In this document: piece by piece, positions 24,575 to 36,500 of the stretch
How the letters are laid out: each line of letters starts with the position of its first letter
Position numbering within the stretch: the stretch's first letter is position 1
Assembly: GCA_029449235.1 (NCBI GenBank)
Contig: JANATG010000015.1
Coordinates: forward strand, 992,001-1,056,000
Origin: Linnemannia schmuckeri
Lineage: Eukaryota; Mortierellomycota; Mortierellomycetes; Mortierellales; Mortierellaceae
Direction: 5' to 3'
Length of the DNA: 64,000 bases
Position numbers and translations under genes: made by a program
Notes under the pieces: generated by a model
What the model was told of the DNA's origin: nothing
Seen by the model: the letters and a program-made list of their open reading frames with translations, nothing else
Database searches by the model: none

Positions 24575-27238
24575 ATGGAAGAACTTTCCGAAGTCGAGGT
24601 CATCAAGATGGAGGACGAACACGTCGTCGCACCCGCAGCAACTTCAACCCTTATCGAGACCGGTGACGAAAGCCCCACCCCTGCCACCACCCTTGCTGTT
24701 GCTGCACCAACTGCCTCGGACCCTCAGGACCCAGACCAATCCAAGGACGCGGCTGTCCTCCCTGCCACCACTGCCACTTCCACACCCGAAAGCATCGCCG
24801 GACCCTTCAATGACGAAGACACCACCTTCCACAAGGTATACTCTCGTTGTCTTCTTGTGTGTGAGAACAGACAATGAGACACTCGATGGTCAATGTCGTT
24901 ACAATGAAGAAAACTAACACATCCTTCCCTTTTTCGCACTTATTTTTGACTTGTCAACAGGCATTGAAGAATGCTATTTCGACAGAGACCCCCCAGGAAT
25001 TGGATGTGCAAGGAACTCTTCCAGACTGGCTGACAGGATTCCATTATACCCTCAGTCCTGGTATCTTTGAAGTCAAGTACCCCAAGATGGTCTCGGTCCA
25101 TGGCGAGCTTCAGCAGGAGACGAGGACATTCACCTTTGGCCACTGGTTTGATAAGTAAGCATCATCGGTATCTTGCTATAACTAATGGAGGTAGTTTCAG
25201 ACGTATCCTTGGCTCGGTGATACTGATCAACTCTTCCCGTCACTCTTTTGAATAATAGCATTCCACAGGTCAACCAGTTTGCGTTTTCGGGATCTGACAG
25301 CAAGATCATGTATCGCTCGACCATGCCTGCGCACCGTGCCGAGTCAAAGATCCGTCAACACCAGGGATACTTGCCCAACCAGCCTTCCAGCATTTTCAAG
25401 ACCGATACCAACCAAAGTGTTTTTGCCAGGCTGCTGTCGACCAGCCACACTCAAGGAAAGCCCAGTCTCGAACCCTGTGGCGCGTCCATTGATGTCCTCC
25501 CTCCCTTCAACGCTGATGGTCGTCGCACCATCTACTGCCAGAACTTTGCCAACCACGTAAGTGCATCATGATGACAGTCTGTAATTACCACAACATTTTG
25601 TATTTTTCATTATTTCCGACTCGGTGTTATGAGGGTCTGCTGGACCCCTCTTTTTTGCCTTTGCGGCGCTAATTGTTCAATTATTATATTTAGAATGGCC
25701 CCCAAAATTGCTCACTGACCCTTTACTTTTTTGTTGTGTTTTCCTGTTTCTCTTCTGTCTGTTTGGGTGTCCATTTAGATTCTGGAGCTGAACACGGACA
25801 CGTTGGAGAAGAGCGGTATTTTGGCCTGGGACGAGGTGAATCCCCAGTTCAAGGGCTCGCACTCTTCGCCTCATAGCCACTTTGACCCTGTCACCAAGGA
25901 GCTGATCAACTTTACAATGGATCATGGATTCAACTCGACCCAGTACAACTTTTTCTCAATCACCGAGAAGGAGCCCCACGGATCTTTGATTGCTTCGGTC
26001 ACCGCCAAGACCAGCCACGTCCACTCTTTTGCCGTGACTCCACGCTACATCATCCTTGTTGTTTCACCCCTGAACCCCTCTGATGGTGGTGTCAAGTACT
26101 CATGGGGCGCGTCACTTTTGGATGCCTTCACCTTTAAGAAGACCGAACCTACCTTGTTCTACGTTGTTTCGCGTGTCAAGAGAAGACATATCGCCACCTT
26201 CAAGTCTGACGCGTTCTTCTTGTAAGTTTTCACACTGAAGTACGTATCATTGTGAAACAGGACTCTGAGAGGCTTGTAACTGAAACAACTTCTATTCATT
26301 CTTTCATACCTTTCGCGTTGGCAGCTTTCACCATGTTAACGCCTTCGAGGATGCCGCGGATAATGTCTACCTGGACTTTTCGTTGTACGCAGACGACACA
26401 ATCGCACATCAGTTGAGTCTGTCGGCACTGCTGGATCGATCTGCACCTGCTTTGACCAAGCCCGAGTTCTGTCGGTTCGAGTTAGCAAATGTTCAGGCTG
26501 AGGCTCAGAGGCTGGAGAACTACAACGCTGCGATGGCAAACACTGGACCGGTCGATAAGCTTCGTGGATTCATGCGTCGTGTCAGTGTTGGCCAAGGAAA
26601 TGGAGCAAGCTACGCAGTTCCTGAGAAGAACTCGAATGCGATCCCACTCGCCACTCGAATCCGTAGCACCCCTGGAGTTGAGTTGCCCCGGATCAACCCT
26701 ATCTACCATGGACTCGACTACAAGTATACCTGGGGTGTTGGCATTTCGGAGCAAGGTGATGGAGATATGTACGACTGCATCATGAAGTTGCACGTCAAGG
26801 GAGATGCTGAGCCTACCGTCTGGAATCAGGTGAGATATCAAGACGCATTTTCTTCGATGGCCAATAGACGCTGTTGAACCATTACTAATTCGCTGTCGTT
26901 TCGCTGTTGTTCCGCTGCCCTCCTTTCTTTCTGCTGAAAAGAAAAACTGCTTCCCAAGTGAGGCAGTGTTCATCCCTCCTCCCGTGTTTGACCAGAACGA
27001 GGATGCCGGAGTGTTGGTCAGTGTGGTCTATGACGCCGAAGCCCACCGGTCGTTTATCTTGGTTCTGGACGCCGTAGATCTGAAGGAGAAGGCGCGCGCT
27101 ATGCTGCCCGAGGTTGTGCCTCTGTCGTTCACAAACGGCTGTTTTGCGGCGGGCGATATCAGCCGAGGCATGCAGATCGCTGCTGCGGCAACATACTTCA
27201 GCGATGACGAAGATGAAGGCGACCAGTACGATGACTAA
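24575..27238 (+). CDS. Carotenoid cleavage oxygenase / RPE65-family protein
   Basis: Member of the RPE65/carotenoid oxygenase beta-propeller family. In Mucoromycota relatives (CarS, AcaA, Tsp3) split carotenoids and apocarotenals toward trisporoid sex signals. Six exons (24575-24835, 24961-25154, 25259-25556, 25779-26221, 26325-26829, 26942-27238) give 665 aa. An Ala/Thr/Pro-rich leader of about 85 residues precedes the domain, which starts with the LPDWLTGFHYTLSPGIFEV region. Three expected iron-ligand histidines are visible in SPHSHFDPVTKE, SHVHSFAVT and FHHVNAFEDA. At the usual fourth site (FHG near the C-terminus) the sequence is VPLSFTNGCFA, with no His. The tail is acidic. Family membership is firm; substrate and even catalysis are open because of the missing ligand. 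Confidence 0.88.
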
Positions 27239-27482
27239 GGAAAACACGTCTTGACTAGTCCAGTCAGTGTTTTTTGTTTTGTTTTGTTTTCTAGCTCATA
27301 CCATACAGTTCCAAATACCCCCTCTCACACTTCAAGCGTCCTTTTTCACTGCATACACTTTCTTTTCGTACTTCACATATTTTAGCAAGAAGCACTATCG
27401 CTTTTGAATGAAAAATATCCAACATATTGAAATGCAATCGCTAAGACCGTTGAATGTGTATTGATAACCGCTTTGTTAAGCA

Positions 27483-28505
27483 CTAATAGTGGTGTGGAGA
27501 AGAATAGGGACCCTCTTCCTCTTGACCCTGGAGATGCTCAGAGTATTGGGGCTGGTTCTGACGCTGGCGGAGGCGATCTTGAGCAGGCAAATCATCCAAC
27601 TCGCTCTCAAAGTGATGAGGGTTGAGGCCTGGACCTGGAGGGTCATCAAGCTGAAGCGCGTCATTCACAAATCCAAATTGGATCTGTTGTTGTTGTGATT
27701 GTTGTTGGTAGTAGGGTTGGTAAGGGTGTTGTCGAGAGAGTCTTCCTCTCCAACGGTACTGGAACCTTCCTCTCCCTCGTCCTCGGTATTCTCCTCGATA
27801 TCCGCCTCGATATCCTCCCTGCATAAGCTGCTGCTGCTGCCGTTGTAAGTGTTGGCCATGAAACAGGCTCAAGCTCGCCTGCAGCTTCCGAAACTCCTCC
27901 TTCAACCAACCATACTTCTCCCTCTGCAGATCCAACTCTTCCTCCAGTTGCTCAACACGCTCTTTCGCGGCCTTGCGCTGCTCTTGCTCCCAAACCTCCC
28001 CTTCCTCTTTCTCCTCACGAGTGGCGGCGGCGGCGATGATGGTATCGTGAAGAAGCCGTTTGCGGGTCTCGCCGTGGTCGAGAAAGAGGGTTTGTAACTG
28101 GTTCCGGTGGCTGGCGCGGAGGGATTGCAGTTTCTGAAGGTGGCGGTGGCAAAGGTCTTGTTCTGCGCGCGCGTAAGTGGTTAGGGTTGCGCTGAAGGCT
28201 TCAAGGGCCTCAGTTTCGAACTGGTCCATGGACGAAGATGCCGCCACGCTTGTTGTGCTCGTGCCCGTGCTGGAGGTGGGCGTGGGACCTAAACTGCTTT
28301 GTCGAGAAAAGGCGGCGTCCGTTGGCGAGAAGCGAGATGGGAGTAGGCGGATGGTTGTTGGACGCGACCTTGGAATTGCTTCACAAGTCGATGGGTTAGA
28401 GTAAGAGGAGAAGGAGGACGGAGAGGGTGAAGTTGGACGTAAAGCTCTTTTGGGATGTTTGAGGGAGGAAGCTTGCAGCTGTGAGTCGGATGGGCTTGCT
28501 GCCAT
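27483..28505 (-). CDS. Coiled-coil, RG-repeat, Gln-rich protein of unknown function
   Basis: Not recognised. One exon, 340 aa from ATG 28505; the frame is open to 28712, but that extension looks like leader. Residues 1-95 are Ser/Pro/Thr-rich and likely disordered. Residues about 95-225 form a long helix-prone, heptad-like region (FETEALEAFSATLTTYARAEQ, later EQLEEELDLQREKYGWLKEE). Then come Gln-rich sequence and a block of GGYRG/EYRGRGRGR repeats like an RGG RNA-binding box. The tail is rich in Gln, Asp and Tyr. The layout suggests an RNA-granule or scaffold protein, but this is inference from composition only. Tail-to-tail with the oxygenase gene; the hexokinase gene lies 230 bp upstream on the same strand. 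Confidence 0.65.
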   Translation of the reverse strand: MAASPSDSQLQASSLKHPKRALRPTSPSPSSFSSYSNPSTCEAIPRSRPTTIRLLPSRFSPTDAAFSRQSSLGPTPTSSTGTSTTSVAASSSMDQFETEALEAFSATLTTYARAEQDLCHRHLQKLQSLRASHRNQLQTLFLDHGETRKRLLHDTIIAAAATREEKEEGEVWEQEQRKAAKERVEQLEEELDLQREKYGWLKEEFRKLQASLSLFHGQHLQRQQQQLMQGGYRGGYRGEYRGRGRGRFQYRWRGRLSRQHPYQPYYQQQSQQQQIQFGFVNDALQLDDPPGPGLNPHHFESELDDLPAQDRLRQRQNQPQYSEHLQGQEEEGPYSSPHHY

Positions 28506-28736
28506 GACTGGAGGTGTGTAGTAGGTGTGTTTGGTGAAAAGAGAGAGGAAGAGGGAAAGGAAAACGCAAAAAGGGCAGGAAGATAAAGGTAATTCGGGAC
28601 TCAATATATCAAGCTCAAGGATAAAGGAATACAACAAGCTCCTCCGCCCAATGTAAGCATGTACAAAAGCAGGGGAAAAAATGGTGGCACATATTCGTTC
28701 TTTAATGAACATCTACAAACTGAAATAATCGCTTTT

Positions 28737-30268
28737 TTAGGCCTGCTGACCGAGAGCCTTACAAGCTAAGTAGGCAGCAATGGCACCACCGACTCCACTG
28801 CCGTCCTCAGCATTGATGAGCGAGATCTTGGAAGAGACGGTGGCGGCATCAAAGATCTCGTTCAGGGCGCCCTCGAGGTGCTGGCGGAAGTTGGGGTACT
28901 TGTTGAACAGACTGCCGTCGATTCCAACAATGACCTTGTGAGGCTTGGACAGCAACTCGCGCTTCTTGATCAAGGCTGCAATACCGACAGAGGAGAGTCT
29001 GGCCGCACGGGCCGAGATTAGCTGGCAGACATACTTGATGGTCTCACGATCTCCCTGAGAAGTCTTCAAGTTGTAGCTGGTCTGAAAGTGGTTGCCGACT
29101 GCCTGGAGATCTGCAGAGGTATCGGCCTCAATACCGCCCATCATTGCGCCATCGAACCGCTCCTTGATAGCCAAATCGCCCAGCTCAGCATCCGTCTTGT
29201 GGGTTCCAGAGGCGCCTTCCACAAACAACTTCCTTTGCTTGGCGAGAGTATGGAACACAATGCGTGCAAGCTCAGAAACGTAAAGACCCGAGACAACCTT
29301 CTCGTAGAGTTGCTTGCCAGGCTGACTGCTATGGCTGTCGAGGTATCGGTCATAGTCGTTTGTAGGAAGAGCGCCCGAGATGTTACCGAATGCGCCCCAC
29401 TCGGTGTTGATGACTTGGTGACCGGTGTGAGAAGTGAAGTTAGGGGCGTCAGGACGGATCTTGGTGATCTGGGACTGGTCCTCAAGGTAAGCGCAGTTGG
29501 TGCCGGTTCCAAAGATGATGCCAACCTCACAGCCTGGGTGCTTGTAGGTAGTGGCCAGGAGAGTTCCAACAGTGTCGTTAATGAGCGCGTTGACGGTGAT
29601 GGGGAGATTCTTGGCGTCAATGCAATCCTGAAGGACCTTGACCACATCCTTTCCGATCACGTCCTTGCCGCGGAATCCTAATCATCAGCATTTTTCAATT
29701 GTTGGGTCAGTTCGATAGTATTTTTTACAGGATGGTTATGATGCACGAAGAAAAACGTGGCGAGAAGATGTTTTTTACCTTTGGTCCAGGTGAGAAGTTT
29801 GCCGACGTTGATGTCCAACTGCTCGCAAGGGAAAGAAAAGGTCATTCCCAGAGGATATTTCTTATCACCTCCATGGGTAGGGTCATGACAGTCAGAGGTC
29901 AAGAACTCTTCGATCCTGTCAGCAATCCATGCAAACAGCTCAGAACCAGGACCCTTCTTAAGCGCATCGGAGATGGTCCACTTTTTGTGGATGATTTCAA
30001 AGTTGCCGCCACCAGAGAGCGTCGTTCTGCAGACGCGAAGGTTCGTTCCACCTGTAATAAAAATTTCCGTTTTCGTGTTAGTTGGTGTTCATGAGTAAAA
30101 GTGACAGAAAAGTTGGGTAAGAGAGAAACTAAGCGACTGGTATGGCGTTATGCTTACCAAGATCGAGAGAGAGAATGACTCCCTTCTCCTCGCCAGTCGG
30201 CAGCTCATAGACGAACGTGGGAATCATTGGCTATTTCCCAATGGCACCGAATAAATAAGGGTCGAAGG

Positions 30269-30303
<35 letters not shown>

Positions 30304-30560
30304 AAATATTTTGGTTAGATAAGGATTTTTTGCAAGAAACAAAAAATGAACGCGTACAAAGTCAATGAAGAGATAAAGAGCATCCAGGATGATTAAAAAA
30401 AAAGGGTACTGTACTGTACCATCTTATGCTCGTAGACAAGTCCTTCATGCAGCTCTCTGATAAATTGATCGACGAGGCCATCGTATGCAGAGATAGGGAA
30501 GGCGAAGGCCTTGGTGAGCTCAGAGATCACCTCTGGGTTGGCATTCGCGGTCGACGACAT
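28737..30560 (-). CDS. HXK2: Hexokinase
   Basis: Phosphorylates glucose and other hexoses at C6 with ATP, the first step of glycolysis, in the cytosol. Four exons in transcript order 30560-30420, 30230-30158, 30051-29779, 29677-28737 give 475 aa, close to yeast Hxk2 (486). The phosphate-1 loop is LSLDLGGTNLRV, split by an intron in the GG pair. FSFPCEQ and TWTKGFRG match the substrate-binding loops. NALINDTVGTLLATTY carries the catalytic Asp, and GIIFGTGTNCAYLE the phosphate-2 loop. NTEWGAFG binds sugar through its Glu, and GIDGSLFNKYPNF with GSGVGGAIAAYLA is the adenosine region. The intron between exons 1 and 2 contains a 34-base A tract. HXK2 is used as a family label; the exact orthologue among hexokinases is not decided. 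Confidence 0.95.
30269..30302. repeat. 34-base poly-A tract inside a hexokinase intron
   Basis: An uninterrupted run of A on the plus strand (poly-T in the transcript) lies in the first coding intron of the hexokinase gene, about 38 nt upstream in transcript sense of the exon 2 acceptor. Length in such tracts is prone to assembly and sequencing error. Confidence 0.9.
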
Positions 30561-31665
30561 TTGTGTTTTAGGGAGTGAGTAATGAAAGAGGAAAGTAATG
30601 AGTAAAGAGAGAAGGGCGTGAGAAAAGAACTGATTAGGTTTTTTATGTGGAGTGAATGAGTGGGGAGAGAGTGTGTATAAGTCGAAAGTTGAGAGTCGTG
30701 GTCGAGGCTGAGGCTGAGGCTGGAGGAAGAAGGAGAAGAAGAGAAGAAAAGAGAGAAGAGAAAACGAAAAATCCGTTTTAAGTATGCGCGATCACGAAAG
30801 AAAAAATGGAAACAGAGAGAGACGCGACGCCCCTTCACTCCCGTGAATTATGGTCCGATTTCCTGATCACTGACTCGCTTACTCAGTTTCTCGCTCTCTG
30901 AATAAGCAACCTTACAGCGGCTTATCTCTTCTCCTTTGCAATAGTTACTTACAGTATGTCTAGTCTTTCTTCGCTTTTCTAGCACAACTCGGGACCCATT
31001 CTTGATCCTCGACGCCTCCTTTGTCCTTTGCTTGCAAACCTAAATATACTGGTTACGACCATGGACCATAAAACATCCGTACTAGATATGCTGCTCTTTT
31101 TTCTTGCAGGTAATTCAAACTAATGCCTCGACAAGAGAACGCATCAAGTTACTGACATCCAAGGAAGGAACTCGGTGCTCTCTCTCTCTCTCTCGGCTCT
31201 CTTTCGACACGCGACTCTTCCTGTCATGACAACAATTATTTCTAGTTGGGATCGCCTTTGAGTATCGCTTTTAGAAACGCATAGGATACAAATCAGGGCT
31301 ATTGATCAATAAAGGATAGAAGGAAAAAACGTGCTTCTTCTGAAGGCAGATACAAAGTTTGAAAGACGCGGTGCAAACTTCGAATAAAAGTGGTAGCCGT
31401 GGGTTTCACTCCTAATCTGAGAGTCGACCCCCTAACTTGTACCATCTTTCAAAAGTGGCTGAGGTTCGTTCACCCAAAATTCCTCCTTTCCCTTTGGCCT
31501 TCCCTGAACTCAAAATGGTCTTCTTCCTCGTCCTCTTCACCCTTCCTTTTTTTCTCGCGCCATTCATTACTCTTCTCTTTCTCCTCTCACCTTTCTCCTT
31601 CTCTCTCTTCACTGCCTCCATTTATTTTTACTCATCCTTCCCTACACTTGTCAACTCACTTTATC
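30561..31665. other. Divergent promoter region, hexokinase / DUG2
   Basis: 1.1 kb with no supported gene. The hexokinase side is A/G-rich (a C/T-rich leader in the transcript), and the DUG2 side has a C/T-rich leader from about 31490. A short CT microsatellite lies at 31176-31192. The ORFs here are low complexity. Confidence 0.55.
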
Positions 31666-34600
31666 ATGTCAGACCGCCAGACCATGTGTACGTTCTCTCC
31701 CTTTGTAATCACACCTCGAAAGAAACAAAAATTTAGAGATCACAATCACAACTCATGCTTTTCCTATGCTTTTTTTTTTTGTGGAAATGAATGTAGCGAG
31801 CCTTTCTCGGAGTTTATCGGCGCATGTTCTGAACAGCAACTCGTCAAGCTGCCTGCACACACTGACTCAAGACGAAGACTCTGTCCTTTCCTTGGCTGCG
31901 ACCGAGAAACTTTTATTTAGCGGAGGTCAGGGTGTCCATGGCTCCGATATCCACGTATGTGTCCCTCTTTTTTTGCTTATTATGTTTCCCCCACTGCACC
32001 TCAGAATTCAATTTCAGCGTGTATTTCCTCTCTCTTCCATTGCTCTTGACTCGTTAATTTGCAACTTTAAAAATGTCGTGATTGTGTGTCAGGCAGTACA
32101 CATCAGAACGGAAAAAGACGAACCTATTCTGGAGCAATCGGATCCAAGGCTGCCCCATGGACGATGGATACATATCTTACATATCTCATCTAATCCCTTC
32201 TTACTCTAACAACGACAACATCTCGGATAACAAATGACAATAGGTCTGGGATTTGGAGCACTTCCGTCTCAAGACGAACCTCAAGGGTCACCTCGGAAGT
32301 ATTCTCTGTCTCACCCTCCGTGATGATGGCAAATGGCTCTTCAGCTCCTCAGGTAACTTTCAACTGTTCGCTTTCATGACCATATGACTTGATATAAGTG
32401 AGTAACGAATATCACATAGAATTAATCACCCAACTGACCCCTACTTCTTTTAAAACATAGGCGACGGTACCGTCAGAGTCTGGGACACGGAAACATTCAA
32501 ATGTATCTACCATATCCACTCAAGCCAGGATGTAGGAGACATCTTCTCTATTGTCTTTTCGTCTTCCTTGAACACCTTGTATATTGGTTGTCAAAACACA
32601 AGCATTCAGGTATGGGGAGGGAAAATAACAGACTTGTATTGCTCTGCTATTATCCTTCAGGAAGGAAGGCGCCATTGCTCACACATAGCCAAACATCTGT
32701 ATTTTTTCTTCTGGTGTATATAACTCTTTAGTGGTTCGACTTTTCAGATGCAAGACAGGATGTACCTCACTCGCCCAACATCACCCACTCTCTTCGCAAT
32801 CATAATACGCCTCAGTTCTTTGAAGGACGAGCCAACGCAAAGGAACTCGAGGAGCAGGTCACTCGGTGCAGCATTCCCGACTCATCCATCTACCAAAACA
32901 GCCATTTCGGATATGTCTATTGCCTTTTGCTCGGGAAGGTTCCCAACGTCGAAGGCGAAATTTTGTTCTCAGGATCAGGCGAGGGCGACATTAAGGTATA
33001 TCATTCGTTATTTTCTGCTCAGAGACCTGTGCCAATGTGGTGATAAGTACGACATCACTAACGCATGACACCTTCTTCTATATAGCTATGGAAATTGCAA
33101 AAGGGCAAGTCGATTGAGCCATGGAAGACATTGAAGGCTGGAGTGGATGCAAGTACATTGACACTGGCACTTCACGACGGCTTTTTGTTCTGTGGATCGC
33201 AAGGAGGAAACATCAAGGTACAGCGCCGACGACTATCGCTTTTTTTTTTTCATCAACACAAGACGTAATTTGAGAGATATGCAGACGCTAATACTTTTTA
33301 TTTTCTGTTGGCATACAGATTTTCGACTTGGAGACTTTTCAATTGATTCGGTCTCTTATTGCTCATGAGGTGAGAACTGTTGGCCTTTTGCATACGAGAC
33401 AATGTTGGGACATGGGGAGATGACCTATCCATATATAACCTTCTTTCTTTTTTCATTTTCAGGACGATGTTCTTGCATTGGTTGTACGAAGCTCCCAAGT
33501 GTATAGTGCATCAGCGGATGGCGTCGTCAAGGTACCCAAATGGTGTGATTTGTCCGTGCTCAATGCATAAGATTTTCTATGTCATGGTTTTTGGCATAAT
33601 AATTAACATGTTGATATCTGCTCACTTTTTTTCTTTTTCAATAATTTTAGCAATGGAATCGAAGCTTTGAGCCCTTGCAGACATGGAATGATCACAGCGG
33701 CAGTGTACTCTCATTAACCAGCACCCAGGACTATCTCATTAGCGGGGGCAGCGACAAGTTAATCAAGGTAAGCTGGTCAAAAGATACTCATACTCGACGC
33801 TAAGCTGTTTGGCACTTTGTACAGCCATTCTGACCAAAACAAAAAAATCTATCTCGCCGTCATTAGTTGTGGGCTATTGCTAAGGGCAACTCGCAGCCTG
33901 AATCAGTCGATTCTGCCGCAGAAGGTATGACTTTGAAACAGCATTTGGATCGCCAAAGCCATGTAATCATGCAATGAAGACTCATCCACTCACATATTGT
34001 ACTTCTCACCTGTAGACGTGATGCTGTATGCTCTTGAAAAGTGGATCTCAATGCCAACGGTTTCTGGAGTACCAGCTCAGTTAGAAGAATGTCGTCGCGG
34101 AGCAAAGTTCCTGAAGGCCGTGTTGCAACAGTTGGGCGCAGAGTCACGGTTAATCCCAGGAGCACCTGGACACAATCCGTTGGTGTATGGACAGTTCAGC
34201 GCCCGTGCCGACAACCCAGAAAAACAGGGTCGCCCTTTGAACGTCCTCGTCTATGGACATTACGATGTAATTGCCGCTGACATCAAGAAATGGGACCACC
34301 CGCCTTTCAAGCTGACTGGTATATGCTCGTTATTTGACTTTCATGAGGTGATCATTTGGCCTTCTACCACAACCTAATCACAGTTTTTTTCTAATGTTGC
34401 TTTGTATAGGCAAGGATGGCTACCTTTACGGAAGAGGAGCATCAGATAACAAAGGACCGATTCTGGCTTGCATCTTCGCAGCAAGTGAGTTGCAGGAACA
34501 ACAACAGCTGGATGTCAATGTCAAGTTTTTGATCGAAGGCGAAGAAGAGAACGGAAGTGTTGGCTTCTTTCAAGCCGTGGAGCAAAACATCAAACTGTTC

Positions 34601-36008
34601 GAGGAAGCTGATGTAATTCTCCTCAGGTAAACAGCCTGCCCTTGGCTCGTGATGTTTGACGGAGGCGCATGCGCAAGATACTGATTAATTACTTAACTTG
34701 CGATGTCTGCCATTATCTGATAATAGTAACTCGTACTGGTTGGGCGAGGATATCCCCTGCTTGACATATGGACTCCGCGGAGTTATTCACTCGACATTGA
34801 CAATCAACAGCAAGAACGTCGATTTGCACTCTGGCGTCGATGGAGGAGCCGTGTCCGAGCCTTTGATCGACATGGTCAAGGTCCTCTCTGAGCTCGTCAA
34901 CCCTGACAGGACTGCCAAGATCCCAGGTACCTTGAACTTGCATCTCTTTGTTGCGAAATCGATTGTGTTGAACGCTTAACCTAATTTTGTGTTTCATTTT
35001 CGCTCGCATGGATAGGATTCTATGATTGCATTCGACCATTGACATCACATGAGGATGCGCTGTACGACCCTATCGTTGAAGACATGTTCAACAACCCATC
35101 GGGGCAGAGACACTGGGACCCCCTAGCGACTGGTGTGACAAAGGAAGAGCTAAAGAAGAAGCTGATGGCACGCTGGAGAAACCCCTCGTTGACGATTCAT
35201 CAGGTTGATGTCTCTGGACCCAAGAACAGGACTGTCATCCCTCGATCGGCCAAGGCATCTGTCAGTATGCGTATTGTCCCGGATCAAGAAGTTGCCGATA
35301 TTACAAAATCGTTTGAAGAGCACGTTCGTAACGTTTTTGGTCAGCTTGATACTGAGAACGAGATTGAGGTACGGCATAGATTCAGTCACGCAAGCATGCG
35401 CGCCGTTGTCGTTTTATGGTTGCCTCTATTGTTTGTGTTTTGGTCCTTGTTGATTACTATTTTTAGTGTCGATGGTGGCTATTTTTTTTTTGAAAACAGC
35501 ATTTGGCTCATCCTTTTACTTGCTGCTGTTAATACTTTCTTCTCCTTTTAGATCGATATCAAGGTAGTTGCAGATTGGTGGCTGGGTGACACGGAGGACA
35601 GGTTCTTCAAGGCTGCCGAGTCAGCTATTGAGCAAGAATGGGGACAAAAGCCTTTGTTCATTCGTGAGGGAGGATCCGTCCCTGCTATCCGTTGGTTGGA
35701 GAAGCGCCTGAAGGCTGCTGCTGTCCATATCCCCATGGGTCAGGTAATGAGAATGACATGAAGAAAATCAGTGAACACTGCGCAAAACGGGCCCTTAAAG
35801 GGAACGACTATGCAAGTTCTGCAGTGCCTCCTCGACACCATGCATACATGCTAACCATCTTCGTTCGCTGCCATCCCTCCCGACATAGTCGTCTGACCAA
35901 GCCCATTTGAACAATGAGAGGATTCGACTTCAGAACCTGAACTCTGGTAAGAGGGTGATCAAGGCCTTCTTGAAGGGTCTTCGTACCCTGGAGACAGCGC
36001 AATCCTAG
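31666..36008 (+). CDS. DUG2: DUG2: WD40 and M20 peptidase-family subunit of the glutathione-degrading complex
   Basis: Dug2 pairs with Dug3 (a glutamine amidotransferase-type subunit) to cleave the gamma-glutamyl bond of glutathione in the cytosol. Sixteen exons give 837 aa (yeast Dug2 is 878): 31666-31687, 31797-31954, 32244-32352, 32461-32609, 32732-32995, 33086-33217, 33319-33369, 33463-33531, 33651-33767, 33867-33924, 34016-34318, 34410-34626, 34727-34926, 35016-35368, 35552-35743, 35889-36008. The N-terminal half is a WD40 propeller with repeats ending VWD, VWDTET, WFDF, LWKL, IFDLET, QWNRS and LWAIA. The C-terminal half is M20-like: VLVYGHYDVIAAD, then GRGASDNKGPILA, FLIEGEEENGS, and DLHSGVDGGAV. 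The metal-site His, Asp and Glu residues are present. Exon 1 holds only seven full codons. Many introns fall at blade boundaries. Confidence 0.92.
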
Positions 36009-36500
36009 AGCTACTTGAATAAAATAATCGTCGTTGTATTTAAGCACACGAAAGAGCCGGTGCATCCATCTGCGCCTCTTCTTTCTGTTTTGGGTCAAGC
36101 TTTGACTTTCTTGCATGAACGACCAACGAACGCCCAACAGATGAAATTTTAAAAGCCCGTCTCAGCTGCCTTCTGATTGGCTGAAAACGACATGCTATGA
36201 GAAAAAGTAAAGAACACAAGAAAAAGCAAAGTAGAAGCTCACTTAGGCTCAGTCCCTGCTAAGGAGTGGGCGAGGTCGACGCGGTGGGTATAAAAGGAGA
36301 GGATTATCGACTTTTCTTCTTCTTGTTTTCTCTTGCCCTTTCCTTTAAGAAACTTTCCTTTCCACCTCTCCACTTCCCAAGCCTACCACCCTCGTTCTTC
36401 CTTCTCTTTACTCTATTTTCTTACTTATCCTCTCTACTCTTTTTTTTTTCCCTTCTTCCCCTTCTCCTACTCCCTCTCACTCTTCCTCCTCTTACACACA
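36009..36500. other. Intergenic, promoter of the first PNPOx-like paralogue
   Basis: No gene seen. A TATA box (separate entry) sits about 210 bp before the start codon, followed by a C/T-rich leader. Confidence 0.6.
36289..36296 (+). promoter_or_regulatory. TATA box of the first PNPOx-like gene
   Basis: TATAAAAG in the context GGGTATAAAAGGAGAGG, followed by a pyrimidine-rich leader that ends at the ATG at 36501. This is the clearest TATA element noticed in the window and hints at an inducible or strongly expressed gene. Confidence 0.6.

Noticed and set aside
29088..29681. 197-codon plus-strand ORF
   Set aside because: Antisense to hexokinase exon 4.
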